Shown here in pieces: positions 1-7,478 of a stretch of DNA of 47,546 nt. How positions within the stretch are numbered: the stretch's first letter is position 1; the number at the start of each line of letters is the position of its first letter. Under the pieces are notes generated by a model. It worked only from the letters and a program-made list of their open reading frames with translations. It had not been told where the DNA came from and did not search any database. Origin of the DNA: Bacteroidota bacterium (GTDB lineage: Bacteria > Bacteroidota > Bacteroidia > Chitinophagales > Chitinophagaceae); the NCBI GenBank assembly GCA_013285855.1, contig JABDGW010000013.1:4344-51889 (forward strand), read 5' to 3'. The position numbers and the translations under genes are program-made.

Positions 1-165
1 ATCCAATCATTCATCATTACTATTCTATTGTTGCTGCATTTCTTATTACTTTATCTTTTCAGCAACTCTTTTTCAAATAAATTTTTATTTTGATTTACTT
101 TTCTTTTCTAGTTGAATTGTTTTACATTTAGGTTTGTTTTTATATTCATCTTAAAACAAATCACC

Positions 166-456
166 ATGCGCAAATCTGATCTTATCAATAACATATCAGA
201 TAAAACAGGCATTCCCAAGGTTGACGTGCTGGTAACCGTAGAAACATTAATTAAGGAAATTAAAGGGAACATTGCCAAAGGAGAAAATATTTACATCAGG
301 GGCTTTGGAAGCTTTATTACCAAAAAACGAGCTGCTAAAATTGGTCGTAATATTAAAAAAAACATTGCGGTTCATATTCCGGAACACTTCATTCCTGCAT
401 TTAAACCTTCTAAAGAATTTGTGAATGAAGTAAAGCAAATGCAGCCAGCACACTAA
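166..456 (+). CDS. HU/IHF-family DNA-binding protein
   Basis: This 96-residue protein belongs to the HU/IHF family of nucleoid proteins, which bind and bend double-stranded DNA as dimers. The family layout is visible: an N-terminal helical part (RKSDLINNISDKTGI), then GFGSF near residues 46-50, then the beta-arm region with GRN followed by IPAFKPSKEF, the usual C-terminal signature. I chose the ATG at 166. The frame extends to a TTG at 112, but that would add an 18-residue hydrophobic stretch not found in HU. It is the first gene of a + strand cluster with a TPR protein, an mS38-like ribosomal miniprotein and RNase G. A TACATTTA motif at 123-130 resembles a Bacteroidota -7 element, but I see no good -33 partner. 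The family assignment is secure; whether it is HU proper or a specialised paralogue cannot be told. Confidence 0.9.
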   Translation: MRKSDLINNISDKTGIPKVDVLVTVETLIKEIKGNIAKGENIYIRGFGSFITKKRAAKIGRNIKKNIAVHIPEHFIPAFKPSKEFVNEVKQMQPAH

Positions 457-478
457 CTTTGCTGCTTAATATTTTTTC

Positions 479-1318
479 GTGCGAAAACAACAAGGGGCTT
501 TAGTTTTAATTGGTATTTTTTTGCTGATTGCATTGTATTTTTTTGGAAACACAGTTGCGTCTAAAAAATCATCTCCTCTACCTGCAACAGATAATGTTCC
601 TGCAACGCTTACTTCACAAGATGTTATTGCAAAATATAAAACAGGCCTTAATACCAGGCAATTGCAAACACTTGCGCAACTTGAAAATAGCGTAGTAAGA
701 GGTGATGTGCATAACCAGCAAATTCGTGTTTATCATCAGCTTGCTTCTTACTGGACGGACACATTGCACCAGGAAGAAATTGGAGCTTATTATGAAGGCG
801 AAGCAGCTAAGTTGGAAAATTCTGAAAAAAACCTCACATTTGCAGCCCATTTGCTGTTGGGTAACATGATGGCTGCTAAAGATGCAGCAATGCAAAAGTG
901 GCTGGCAACAAGAGCAAAAGAGTTATTTGATAAGGCGCTTGTAATAAACCCAAACAATGATTCTTCAAAAATTGGCGTAGGCGTTTGTTACATGTTTGGA
1001 GGCATTGCTGATAATCCCATGCAGGGTATTCTTGCCATAAAGGAGATTGCAGACAAAGATCCAAATAATGTGTATGCAGAAATGATGCTTGGCTTAGGCG
1101 GCATTCAAAGCGGGCAATATGATAAAGCTGCTGAACGCTTTTTAGCGGTAATTCAGAAACAGCCGGGTAATATTGAAGCTATATTAAATCTTGCCGCTGT
1201 ATATGAGCGCATGGGTAATAAAGCTGAAGCGGTTAAATGGTATAAAGATGCTTTAAATTTTATACAGGCTCCGCAGGCAAAAACAGATATTGAAGAAAGA
1301 ATTAAGTCTTTACAATAA
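479..1318 (+). CDS. Membrane-anchored TPR-repeat protein
   Basis: The protein has 279 residues, with a short basic N-terminus and one hydrophobic segment (about residues 7-23, ALVLIGIFLLIALYFFG). It is therefore probably anchored in the inner membrane with the rest in the periplasm. The C-terminal half carries tetratricopeptide-like helical repeats (about residues 145-270), with typical endings such as ALVINPNN, ADKDPNN and QKQPGNIEA. TPR domains mediate protein-protein contacts; the partner is unknown. The start is a GTG at 479, 22 bases after the HU stop codon, and no in-frame ATG lies before the hydrophobic segment. It sits in the HU / mS38-like / RNase G cluster, an order that from memory recurs in Bacteroidota. 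No enzyme function is visible. Confidence 0.85.
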   Translation: MRKQQGALVLIGIFLLIALYFFGNTVASKKSSPLPATDNVPATLTSQDVIAKYKTGLNTRQLQTLAQLENSVVRGDVHNQQIRVYHQLASYWTDTLHQEEIGAYYEGEAAKLENSEKNLTFAAHLLLGNMMAAKDAAMQKWLATRAKELFDKALVINPNNDSSKIGVGVCYMFGGIADNPMQGILAIKEIADKDPNNVYAEMMLGLGGIQSGQYDKAAERFLAVIQKQPGNIEAILNLAAVYERMGNKAEAVKWYKDALNFIQAPQAKTDIEERIKSLQ

Positions 1319-1350
1319 ATATTAACTATTAAAATAAAATTTATTCAGGT

Positions 1351-1446
1351 ATGCCTTGTGGTAAAAAAAGAAAGCGACATAAAATAGCGACTCATAAAAG
1401 AAAAAAAAGATTAAGAAAGAATCGTCATAAAAAGAAAAACAGATAA
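1351..1446 (+). CDS. AURKAIP1/COX24 (mS38-like) ribosomal miniprotein
   Basis: This is a 31-codon gene starting with ATG at 1351 and ending with TAA at 1444-1446. It begins MPCGKKRKRHKIATHKRKKR, and about two thirds of its residues are Lys, Arg or His. That is the C-terminal signature of the AURKAIP1/COX24 family, whose mitochondrial member is the small-subunit ribosomal protein mS38. Bacteroidota encode stand-alone proteins of almost this sequence. The expected role is binding of small-subunit rRNA; this is family knowledge, not shown here. It lies 32 bases after the TPR gene and upstream of RNase G, a fitting neighbourhood for an RNA-binding protein. It is easily missed because of its size. 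I am sure of the reading frame and family resemblance, less sure of the exact ribosomal role. Confidence 0.85.
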   Translation: MPCGKKRKRHKIATHKRKKRLRKNRHKKKNR

Positions 1447-1454
1447 ATTTGGCG

Positions 1455-1490
1455 ACCGGCGTTTTGCAATGTTTATTGTATGTGCCGGTT
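1455..1490 (+). terminator. Possible hairpin terminator after the mS38-like gene
   Basis: Arms ACCGGC (1455-1460) and GCCGGT (1484-1489) enclose an inner CAAT/ATTG pairing (1467-1470 with 1475-1478). A pyrimidine-rich stretch follows rather than a clean T run, so it may be an attenuating or RNA-processing hairpin in the leader of the RNase G gene instead of a strict terminator. Confidence 0.35.
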
Positions 1491-1503
1491 TCTTACTTCC
1501 CTA

Positions 1504-1529
1504 TTTCCTTCCTTACCTTTCCTTCCTTA
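1504..1529 (+). repeat. Pyrimidine-only 12-bp direct repeat before RNase G
   Basis: TTTCCTTCCTTA occurs at 1504-1515 and again at 1518-1529, separated by CC. It lies in the 157-base gap between the mS38-like gene and RNase G. A perfect 12-bp palindrome ATGCACGTGCAT follows at 1538-1549. Both sit where a leader or promoter for RNase G would be. Confidence 0.6.
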
Positions 1530-1603
1530 TTTTTAATATGCACGTGCATTGATTGCTGCACAGGCATTCTGTAATTTAATTATGGTATTTAAAGATTGTA
1601 GTT

Positions 1604-3151
1604 GTGAACAAAGAGATGATAATTAACGCTACCACCAATGGTGTTGAAATTGCGTTACTGGAAAATAAAAAGCTTGTGGAATTGCACCATGAAAAAGCAG
1701 ATGCAAAATTTGCTGTTGGCGATCTTTATCTTGGAAAAGTAAAGAAGTTAATACCAGGTTTAAATGCAGCTTTTGTAGATGTTGGGTTTGAAAAAGATGC
1801 TTTTTTGCATTATACTGATTTAAGCCCGTATGCACGTTCTATTTTAAAGTTTACCCAAATGGCCATGCAGGAAAAATCTGATGGTATTTTGGATTTTTCA
1901 AACTTTCACCCGGAACCAGAAATTATTAAAACCGGTAAAATAAACGAAGTAATAAAGGGCAAACCGGAAATTCTTGTTCAGATTTTAAAAGAACCGATTG
2001 CTGCAAAAGGCCCAAGATTAAGCTGCGAAATATCATTGCCTGGAAGATTTGTAGTAATAACACCTTTTAATGATATTGTAGCTGTTTCAAAAAAGATACA
2101 TAGCGCAGAAGAAAGAAAAAGATTGCAAAAAATTATTGAGTCGATTAGGGCAAAAAATTTCGGGGTGATTGTGCGTACTGCAGCCGAAGGCAAAAACACA
2201 GCAGAGCTGCACGAAGATCTTTCACAGCTTATCGAAACCTGGAAAACAATACAGCATAATTTAAAAGGTGCTTCTGCTCCGGCTAAAATTTTAAGTGAGC
2301 AGGATAAAACAACCAGCATTCTCCGCGACTTGCTTACAGAAGATTTTAATAAGATAGTTATTAATGATCGCAATGTTTATAATGATACGCGTTCTTATAT
2401 TCAAAAAATTGCGCCTGAAAAAACAGATATTGTTTCCAGCCATTTAAATGGTATTCCAATCTTTGACCAGTTTGGAATTACCAAGCAGGTAAAAGCTGCG
2501 TTTGGTAAAACAGTTAATCTTCCCAGCGGTGCTTATTTAATAATTGAACACACTGAAGCATTGCATGTAATTGATGTAAACAGCGGTTATAAAAGTGTAA
2601 GCAATAACCAGGAAGAAAATGCTGTTGCAACAAACCTTGAAGCGGCAGAAGAAATTGCAAGGCAATTGCGGCTGAGAGATATTGGCGGTATTATCGTAGT
2701 GGATTTTATTGATATGAAACTACCCGATAACAAACGCAGGCTGCAGGAAGCAATGGATAGCTTTATGCATATTGACAGGGCAAAACACGCCGTTCTGCCT
2801 ATTTCAAAGTTTGGATTGATGCAGATAACAAGGCAGCGTATGCGTCCTGAAGTAAACATCAATACATCTGAAATTTGCCCGAGTTGTAATGGCACAGGTA
2901 AAGTAACTCCAACATTATTGCTTGTTGATGAAATAGAGAACCGCCTCAGTTATCTTGTTACGCACCAGCATAAAAATCTTGCTATTGCGGTGCATCCAAT
3001 TTTGCATTCACATCTTACAAAAGGAATATTTTCTATTAAATGGAAATGGAACCGAAAATATAAAACACACATCAAAATAAAACCCAATTCAGATTACTAT
3101 ATAACAGAATTTCATTTCTTTGATTCGCATGAAGAAGAAATAAAATTTTAG
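1604..3151 (+). CDS. rng: Ribonuclease E/G family endoribonuclease (RNase G)
   Basis: This 515-residue protein has RNase G length and lacks the long C-terminal degradosome scaffold of enterobacterial RNase E. RNase G is a 5'-end-sensed, metal-dependent endoribonuclease that matures rRNA and cleaves mRNA. An S1 RNA-binding domain lies at about residues 37-110 (GDLYLGKVKKLIPGLNAAFV). The two metal-binding aspartates are visible as D324 in HVIDVNSG and D367 in IVVDFIDM. CPSCNGTG (C425 and C428) matches the zinc-link cysteines. The start is GTG at 1604, which gives the usual N-terminus; an ATG four codons further in (1616) is an alternative. A strong terminator follows at 3170. Confidence 0.95.
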   Translation: MNKEMIINATTNGVEIALLENKKLVELHHEKADAKFAVGDLYLGKVKKLIPGLNAAFVDVGFEKDAFLHYTDLSPYARSILKFTQMAMQEKSDGILDFSNFHPEPEIIKTGKINEVIKGKPEILVQILKEPIAAKGPRLSCEISLPGRFVVITPFNDIVAVSKKIHSAEERKRLQKIIESIRAKNFGVIVRTAAEGKNTAELHEDLSQLIETWKTIQHNLKGASAPAKILSEQDKTTSILRDLLTEDFNKIVINDRNVYNDTRSYIQKIAPEKTDIVSSHLNGIPIFDQFGITKQVKAAFGKTVNLPSGAYLIIEHTEALHVIDVNSGYKSVSNNQEENAVATNLEAAEEIARQLRLRDIGGIIVVDFIDMKLPDNKRRLQEAMDSFMHIDRAKHAVLPISKFGLMQITRQRMRPEVNINTSEICPSCNGTGKVTPTLLLVDEIENRLSYLVTHQHKNLAIAVHPILHSHLTKGIFSIKWKWNRKYKTHIKIKPNSDYYITEFHFFDSHEEEIKF

Positions 3152-3169
3152 ATCATTAAAAAAAATTAG

Positions 3170-3193
3170 TCCCGCTTTTAGCGGGATTTTTTT
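3170..3193 (+). terminator. Intrinsic terminator of the rng operon
   Basis: TCCCGCT (3170-3176) pairs perfectly with AGCGGGA (3180-3186) around a TTT loop. Seven T residues follow directly at 3187-3193. It is 18 bases after the rng stop codon. Confidence 0.9.
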
Positions 3194-3227
3194 GCATTTA
3201 ATTTTTTGAGTGATGCCATAGCATTTT

Positions 3228-3290
3228 TGCTTATAAGCATAAACAGTTGCATAAACAACTTTTATTAATTTTGAATATAAAATTTTATAT
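3228..3290 (+). promoter_or_regulatory. Two perfect palindromes upstream of and across the thiolase start
   Basis: TGCTTATAAGCA at 3228-3239 is a perfect 12-bp palindrome. ATATAAAATTTTATAT at 3275-3290 is a perfect 16-bp palindrome whose last two bases are the first two of the thiolase ATG (3289-3291). Either could be an operator, and the second could also fold in RNA and hide the start codon. The second is pure A+T, so chance is a real alternative. Confidence 0.4.
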
Positions 3291-4467
3291 GCAGGAAGCT
3301 TATATAGTGGCAGGTTACAGAACCGCTGTAACAAAAAGTAAAAGAGGCGGATTTCGTTTTTACAGGCCTGATGATTTAGCTATTGATGTAATAAAGGGAT
3401 TGATGGCATCAGTGCCGCAATTGGAACCAGGGCGGGTTGATGATGTTATTGTTGGAAATGCTGTGCCTGAAGCAGAGCAAGGTTTGCAGGTAGGAAGAAT
3501 AATAGCGGCGAGAGCATTAGGCTTTGAAGTCCCGGGTTCAACAGTAAATCGTTATTGCGCCAGCGGGCTTGAAACGATTGCTATAGCAACCGCCAAAATA
3601 AGAACAGGTATGGCTGATTGCATTATTGCCGGGGGTACGGAAAGCATGAGTCTTGTACCTACTGCCGGCTGGAAAACAGTTCCTGCTTATTCAATTGCCA
3701 AAGATGATCCTGATTATTATTTAAGCATGGGTTTAACGGCTGAAGCAGTTGCAAAAGAATACAGCATCAGCCGCGAAGACCAGGATGCATTTGCTTTACA
3801 ATCTCATCAAAAAGCGAAAAAAGCAATTGATGAAGGTTATTTTAAAACGGGCATCTTGCCTGTTAATATAGAGCAGGTTTATGTGGATGAAAAAAATAAA
3901 CGCAAAATAAAAACTGCTGTGGTTGATACTGATGAAGGTGTTCGTGCTGATACAACATTGGAAGCTTTATCAAAATTAAAACCTGCATTTGCACAGAATG
4001 GGAGTGTAACTGCAGGCAATTCATCTCAAACAAGCGACGGCGCTGCATTTGTGATTGTGATGAGTGAAAGAATGATAAATGAACTTGGATTAAAACCCAT
4101 TGGACGTTTAGTGAATTGTGTTTCTGCTGGTGTGCATCCGCGCATTATGGGCATTGGCCCTGTGGCGGCTGTACCAAAAGTTTTAAAGCAGGCCAACATG
4201 AGTTTGAATGATATTGATCTTATAGAATTAAATGAAGCATTTGCTTCCCAGGCGTTGGCTGTAATAAGAACTTTAGAAATGAATCCTGGTATTGTAAATA
4301 TAAATGGTGGAGCTATTGCACTTGGCCACCCGCTTGGCTGTACAGGTTGCAAGCTAACTGTACAAATATTGAATGATATGAAACGCCTTAACAAAAAATA
4401 CGGAATGGTTACAGCCTGTGTTGGCGGGGGACAAGGCATTGCGGGAATCATAGAAAACATTGCTTAG
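3289..4467 (+). CDS. Acetyl-CoA C-acyltransferase (thiolase)
   Basis: This 392-residue thiolase carries out CoA-dependent cleavage of 3-ketoacyl-CoA, or the reverse Claisen condensation of acetyl-CoA. All active-site blocks are present: the nucleophile C90 in NRYCASG, NEAFASQ, H347 in GHPLGCTG, and the acid/base C377 in CVGGGQG. The start is ATG at 3289, which gives the family N-terminus (MQEAYIVAGYRTAV); the frame runs back to a TTG at 3247 that would add non-family residues. It stands alone, with no beta-oxidation partner beside it, so the choice between a degradative (FadA-like) and a biosynthetic acetyl-CoA acetyltransferase stays open. The gene on its right is convergent. Confidence 0.93.
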   Translation: MQEAYIVAGYRTAVTKSKRGGFRFYRPDDLAIDVIKGLMASVPQLEPGRVDDVIVGNAVPEAEQGLQVGRIIAARALGFEVPGSTVNRYCASGLETIAIATAKIRTGMADCIIAGGTESMSLVPTAGWKTVPAYSIAKDDPDYYLSMGLTAEAVAKEYSISREDQDAFALQSHQKAKKAIDEGYFKTGILPVNIEQVYVDEKNKRKIKTAVVDTDEGVRADTTLEALSKLKPAFAQNGSVTAGNSSQTSDGAAFVIVMSERMINELGLKPIGRLVNCVSAGVHPRIMGIGPVAAVPKVLKQANMSLNDIDLIELNEAFASQALAVIRTLEMNPGIVNINGGAIALGHPLGCTGCKLTVQILNDMKRLNKKYGMVTACVGGGQGIAGIIENIA

Positions 4468-4507
4468 TAAAAACAGCCAGAGAAATATTTATTATAATCC
4501 TGCTTCT

Positions 4508-6934
4508 TTATTCAATCACTTTCTCCACATGTGTAAGTTTTCCGTCGGTTGTAATGCCTTCAACAATTACCCGGAAGCTTTGCGAAAAATCATTATTAAA
4601 AAATTTTAAACGAATTGTATTATTACCGGGAGTTGTTAAAAGCGTCGGTGCCCAATATAAAGTTGTGCGAATATCTTTCTCTTCATTTTTTTCATTATAC
4701 GTATCATAATTAGGCGAGTAAAATTCTTTTGGCGCTGTATATCCAATTACCATTTTGTAAGATATTCCTTTGCTTTCTGTTTTTGGTCCTTCACCGCCCT
4801 TGCGTGTATAAATTGCAATAGCACCGTTTGCGCCACCGCCAATTGCACCTAAAAAAGGGGGCCTGAAAACTTTTATATAAGCCACATCATTCATATTAAC
4901 ACTTGAAAGATAGCTTAGGTCAACCGGGGATTCATTATAAAAAAATGAAGGCGTTCCGCCCCGCCAGCTTACTGAACCATTGCCGCTTACACCTGCTGGT
5001 GCTGTAATAGTTAAACCGGCAACTTTTCCCTGCAGGTATTGTAATACGGTTATTGAATTTTTTGCAAACGGATCATTTATTGCATCAAACTGGTAAGCAT
5101 CACTGCCGCTAAAAAGGCCGGAAGTATATTTTTCATCCATGATCTGTAAAGGGCTTTTTACTTTTGCGGTTACAGTAACTCCAGCCAGCGTTGTGCCCTG
5201 CTGCAATTTTAAAAGCCGCATTTCTTCTTCTGCAAGCCTGCGCTTATATTTTTCCGTTGCACTGTCAGCATAAAAAGCATTGTTTACGGTGTCAGCCACA
5301 AGTAATTTAGCCGCAGGCATGCTGTTATTAAAATTTACTACAGAAGAATTAGCAAAATCTTCGGTACCTGATATCCTGTAATAAATTTTTGATGTATCGT
5401 ATAAAATCAGGTTCGGGTTTGAGAAACCTCCTGAGGCATCAACAACAGTTTGCTCCACGTGGTTAGCTGTATCCCGTTTATTATTTATTATCATTAATAT
5501 AAATGCACCTCTTTTCAAATCCTGTTCGCTTGCACCAAATACTTTTCCTGAAAGAGCTAAATAGTCTGAATCATTCTGATATTTTATCTGCGGAAATTTA
5601 TTATTTACAACATCACTCCAGTTTATTCGCCGCCAGCCGTTTGTAAGCATTACAAGGTCAAGCTGCCGTTGCAGCGTATCACTATTATTGGTAAAATAAT
5701 AATAAGGATGGTAAACATTGCCTTTTATATCTGCAGTGAGTAATAAATGCGAAACAATATCATCGCTGCTGTCAATACCAATGCCGGCATCTGTAACGGC
5801 AACAGAAAGATTAGCGCTTATGGAATCCGGTACTTGTATAACCAAAGTATTTTGCTTTCGTTTATCCGTGCCTAATTGTGCAAAGCCAACTTCAGGCTCA
5901 AATAAATAATCATTATTATTAACGAATGTTATGCGCTCGGCAATAGCAACCCAGTTAGAATCAAAAAGAGTTACCTGCAAAATTCCGGAAGGCAGGTTGC
6001 TTACAGGTATTGCACCGCCTGTTACAAATGATTCTGTTAAGTTCACTCCGGCAGCATATACAAGATGTTGCTGCATGGTAGCGATGACGTATAATTTTTG
6101 AAAATTACCCGCGGCATTTTCTGTACGCTGAATGAGAAAGCTGCGGCTGCCTGGCTGCAAACTAATTTTAAACGAAGCGCCTGATTCTTTTGCTTCAGGC
6201 AATTTAGTTTGATAAGTATTGCCGAGATCATCTTTCCATTTGGCTGTGTAAGTTTCGCCTGGTTTAGCAGTAAGCAAAAAACTTCCCATCCCATCATGTA
6301 AGGTTTTAATTTCCGCTGCCTGCTGATTTTTATCATTAAAAATTGCGCCCTTTATTAATGCTGGCGAGCCATCAAAATGCACTGCTTTAAAAGCAATATT
6401 GCCTTCAATATTTTCAAGCATATAACCACCTTCGGGTAAAAATTGTATGCTTGTTTTTACTCCAACAGGTTGTTTTTTTACTAAAGGTTTTGATTGCGTA
6501 ATGTGTATTGTTTTCCTGAATAAAAAAGAAGAATCAAAATTCAACATCCACTTTGTATATGCTTTTACATAAACTGATTCATTTGTAAACTCAAGCGGAA
6601 TATCATAACTGCCGCCGCCGCCCGATTGCAATACAGGTAAAATGCAATGTTTGATTATTGTTCCATCATTATTTATAAAATCAACATAAACAGTTTTACT
6701 TATCAATGATGGATCTGCACCTGCCATAATGTAGGCTTTAAACCAAACCGTTTCGCCAGGTGCATAGGAAGGTTTATCAAACTGCAGGTAAATTTTTTCC
6801 TGTGGAAAATTATCTGCCAGTGTTGTTACTGAATTTTGAATTGTGTTTAAAGATGGTGTTTGCGATTGTGCACTAAATGAAACGATAAAAAAAATGAAAG
6901 CAAAGAAATAAAAGGCGTATGCAGAAAACTTCAT
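4508..6934 (-). CDS. Secreted MG2-domain protein with C-terminal TonB plug domain
   Basis: The protein has 808 residues with a signal peptide (MKFSAYAFYFFAFIFFIVSF, then SAQSQ), so it is exported. Residues of about 40-150 read as an alpha-2-macroglobulin-like MG2 domain (EKIYLQFDKPSYAPGETVWF is the typical opening). Beta-rich segments follow. At about residues 590-720 there is a TonB-receptor plug-like domain with GVTVTAK, LQYLQGKVAGL and GGGANGAIAIYTRKGG, but no outer-membrane barrel after it. This combination is widespread in Bacteroidota and of unknown role, presumably at the outer membrane. I start at the ATG at 6934; a TTG two codons upstream is less likely. It is convergent with the thiolase and divergent from the acetyltransferase. 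Confidence 0.85.
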   Translation of the reverse strand: MKFSAYAFYFFAFIFFIVSFSAQSQTPSLNTIQNSVTTLADNFPQEKIYLQFDKPSYAPGETVWFKAYIMAGADPSLISKTVYVDFINNDGTIIKHCILPVLQSGGGGSYDIPLEFTNESVYVKAYTKWMLNFDSSFLFRKTIHITQSKPLVKKQPVGVKTSIQFLPEGGYMLENIEGNIAFKAVHFDGSPALIKGAIFNDKNQQAAEIKTLHDGMGSFLLTAKPGETYTAKWKDDLGNTYQTKLPEAKESGASFKISLQPGSRSFLIQRTENAAGNFQKLYVIATMQQHLVYAAGVNLTESFVTGGAIPVSNLPSGILQVTLFDSNWVAIAERITFVNNNDYLFEPEVGFAQLGTDKRKQNTLVIQVPDSISANLSVAVTDAGIGIDSSDDIVSHLLLTADIKGNVYHPYYYFTNNSDTLQRQLDLVMLTNGWRRINWSDVVNNKFPQIKYQNDSDYLALSGKVFGASEQDLKRGAFILMIINNKRDTANHVEQTVVDASGGFSNPNLILYDTSKIYYRISGTEDFANSSVVNFNNSMPAAKLLVADTVNNAFYADSATEKYKRRLAEEEMRLLKLQQGTTLAGVTVTAKVKSPLQIMDEKYTSGLFSGSDAYQFDAINDPFAKNSITVLQYLQGKVAGLTITAPAGVSGNGSVSWRGGTPSFFYNESPVDLSYLSSVNMNDVAYIKVFRPPFLGAIGGGANGAIAIYTRKGGEGPKTESKGISYKMVIGYTAPKEFYSPNYDTYNEKNEEKDIRTTLYWAPTLLTTPGNNTIRLKFFNNDFSQSFRVIVEGITTDGKLTHVEKVIE

Positions 6935-7031
6935 GTGCAATTCTATTTCAAAATATTATTATCTAAAATTGTGTTTACCTATCTTAACAGTTCATCAACA
7001 AAAATTATCTTCATTCTTATTTTGTAATGAT

Positions 7032-7478
7032 ATGAATATTCATTGGTATTGTAAGCCATTTAATGATTTATTGCCGCAGGAATTGTATAAGATCATGCAA
7101 TTGCGCAACGAAGTTTTTGTTGTTGAACAGAATTGTGTTTTCCAGGATGCAGATAATAAAGATGAAGGCTGTTTACATTTTATGGGTTTTGTAAATGATG
7201 AACTGGCTGCTTATACAAGATTAGCGCCGCCCGGTTATATTTATAAAGAAGTATCAATCGGAAGAGTGGTAACATCACCTGCCCATAGAAACAAAGGATT
7301 GGGAAGAGAATTGATGCAGCGTTCTATCGATCTATGTAAACATTATTTTGGTGACGGGCCAATCAAGATTGGTGCACAATGTTATCTGCTAAAATTCTAC
7401 GAATCGTTTGGATTTAAAATTATTGGTGAGCGATATGATGAAGATGGAATTGAACATGTGCATATGCTACTTGAATAA
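7032..7478 (+). CDS. elaA: ElaA-like GNAT-family N-acetyltransferase
   Basis: This 148-residue GNAT acetyltransferase resembles E. coli ElaA along its whole length: LRNEVFVVEQNCVFQDAD near residues 24-41, the acetyl-CoA loop GRVVTSPAHRNKGLGRELM at about 76-94, and the closing FYESFGFKIIGERYDEDGI. Members transfer acetyl from acetyl-CoA to an amine; the ElaA substrate is not firmly established. I start at ATG 7032 because it gives the family N-terminus. The frame runs back to a GTG at 6933, which would overlap the divergent signal-peptide gene. Its TAA stop directly abuts the stop of the convergent DUF5689 gene, with no base between them. Confidence 0.9.
   Translation: MNIHWYCKPFNDLLPQELYKIMQLRNEVFVVEQNCVFQDADNKDEGCLHFMGFVNDELAAYTRLAPPGYIYKEVSIGRVVTSPAHRNKGLGRELMQRSIDLCKHYFGDGPIKIGAQCYLLKFYESFGFKIIGERYDEDGIEHVHMLLE

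Noticed and set aside
112..165. N-terminal extension of the HU-like protein from a TTG
   Set aside because: HU proteins begin at the MRKSDLI position; the extension is hydrophobic and non-homologous.
4026..4460. A 144-codon open frame antisense to the thiolase gene
   Set aside because: The thiolase motifs on the other strand explain the region fully; the antisense product shows no recognisable domain.
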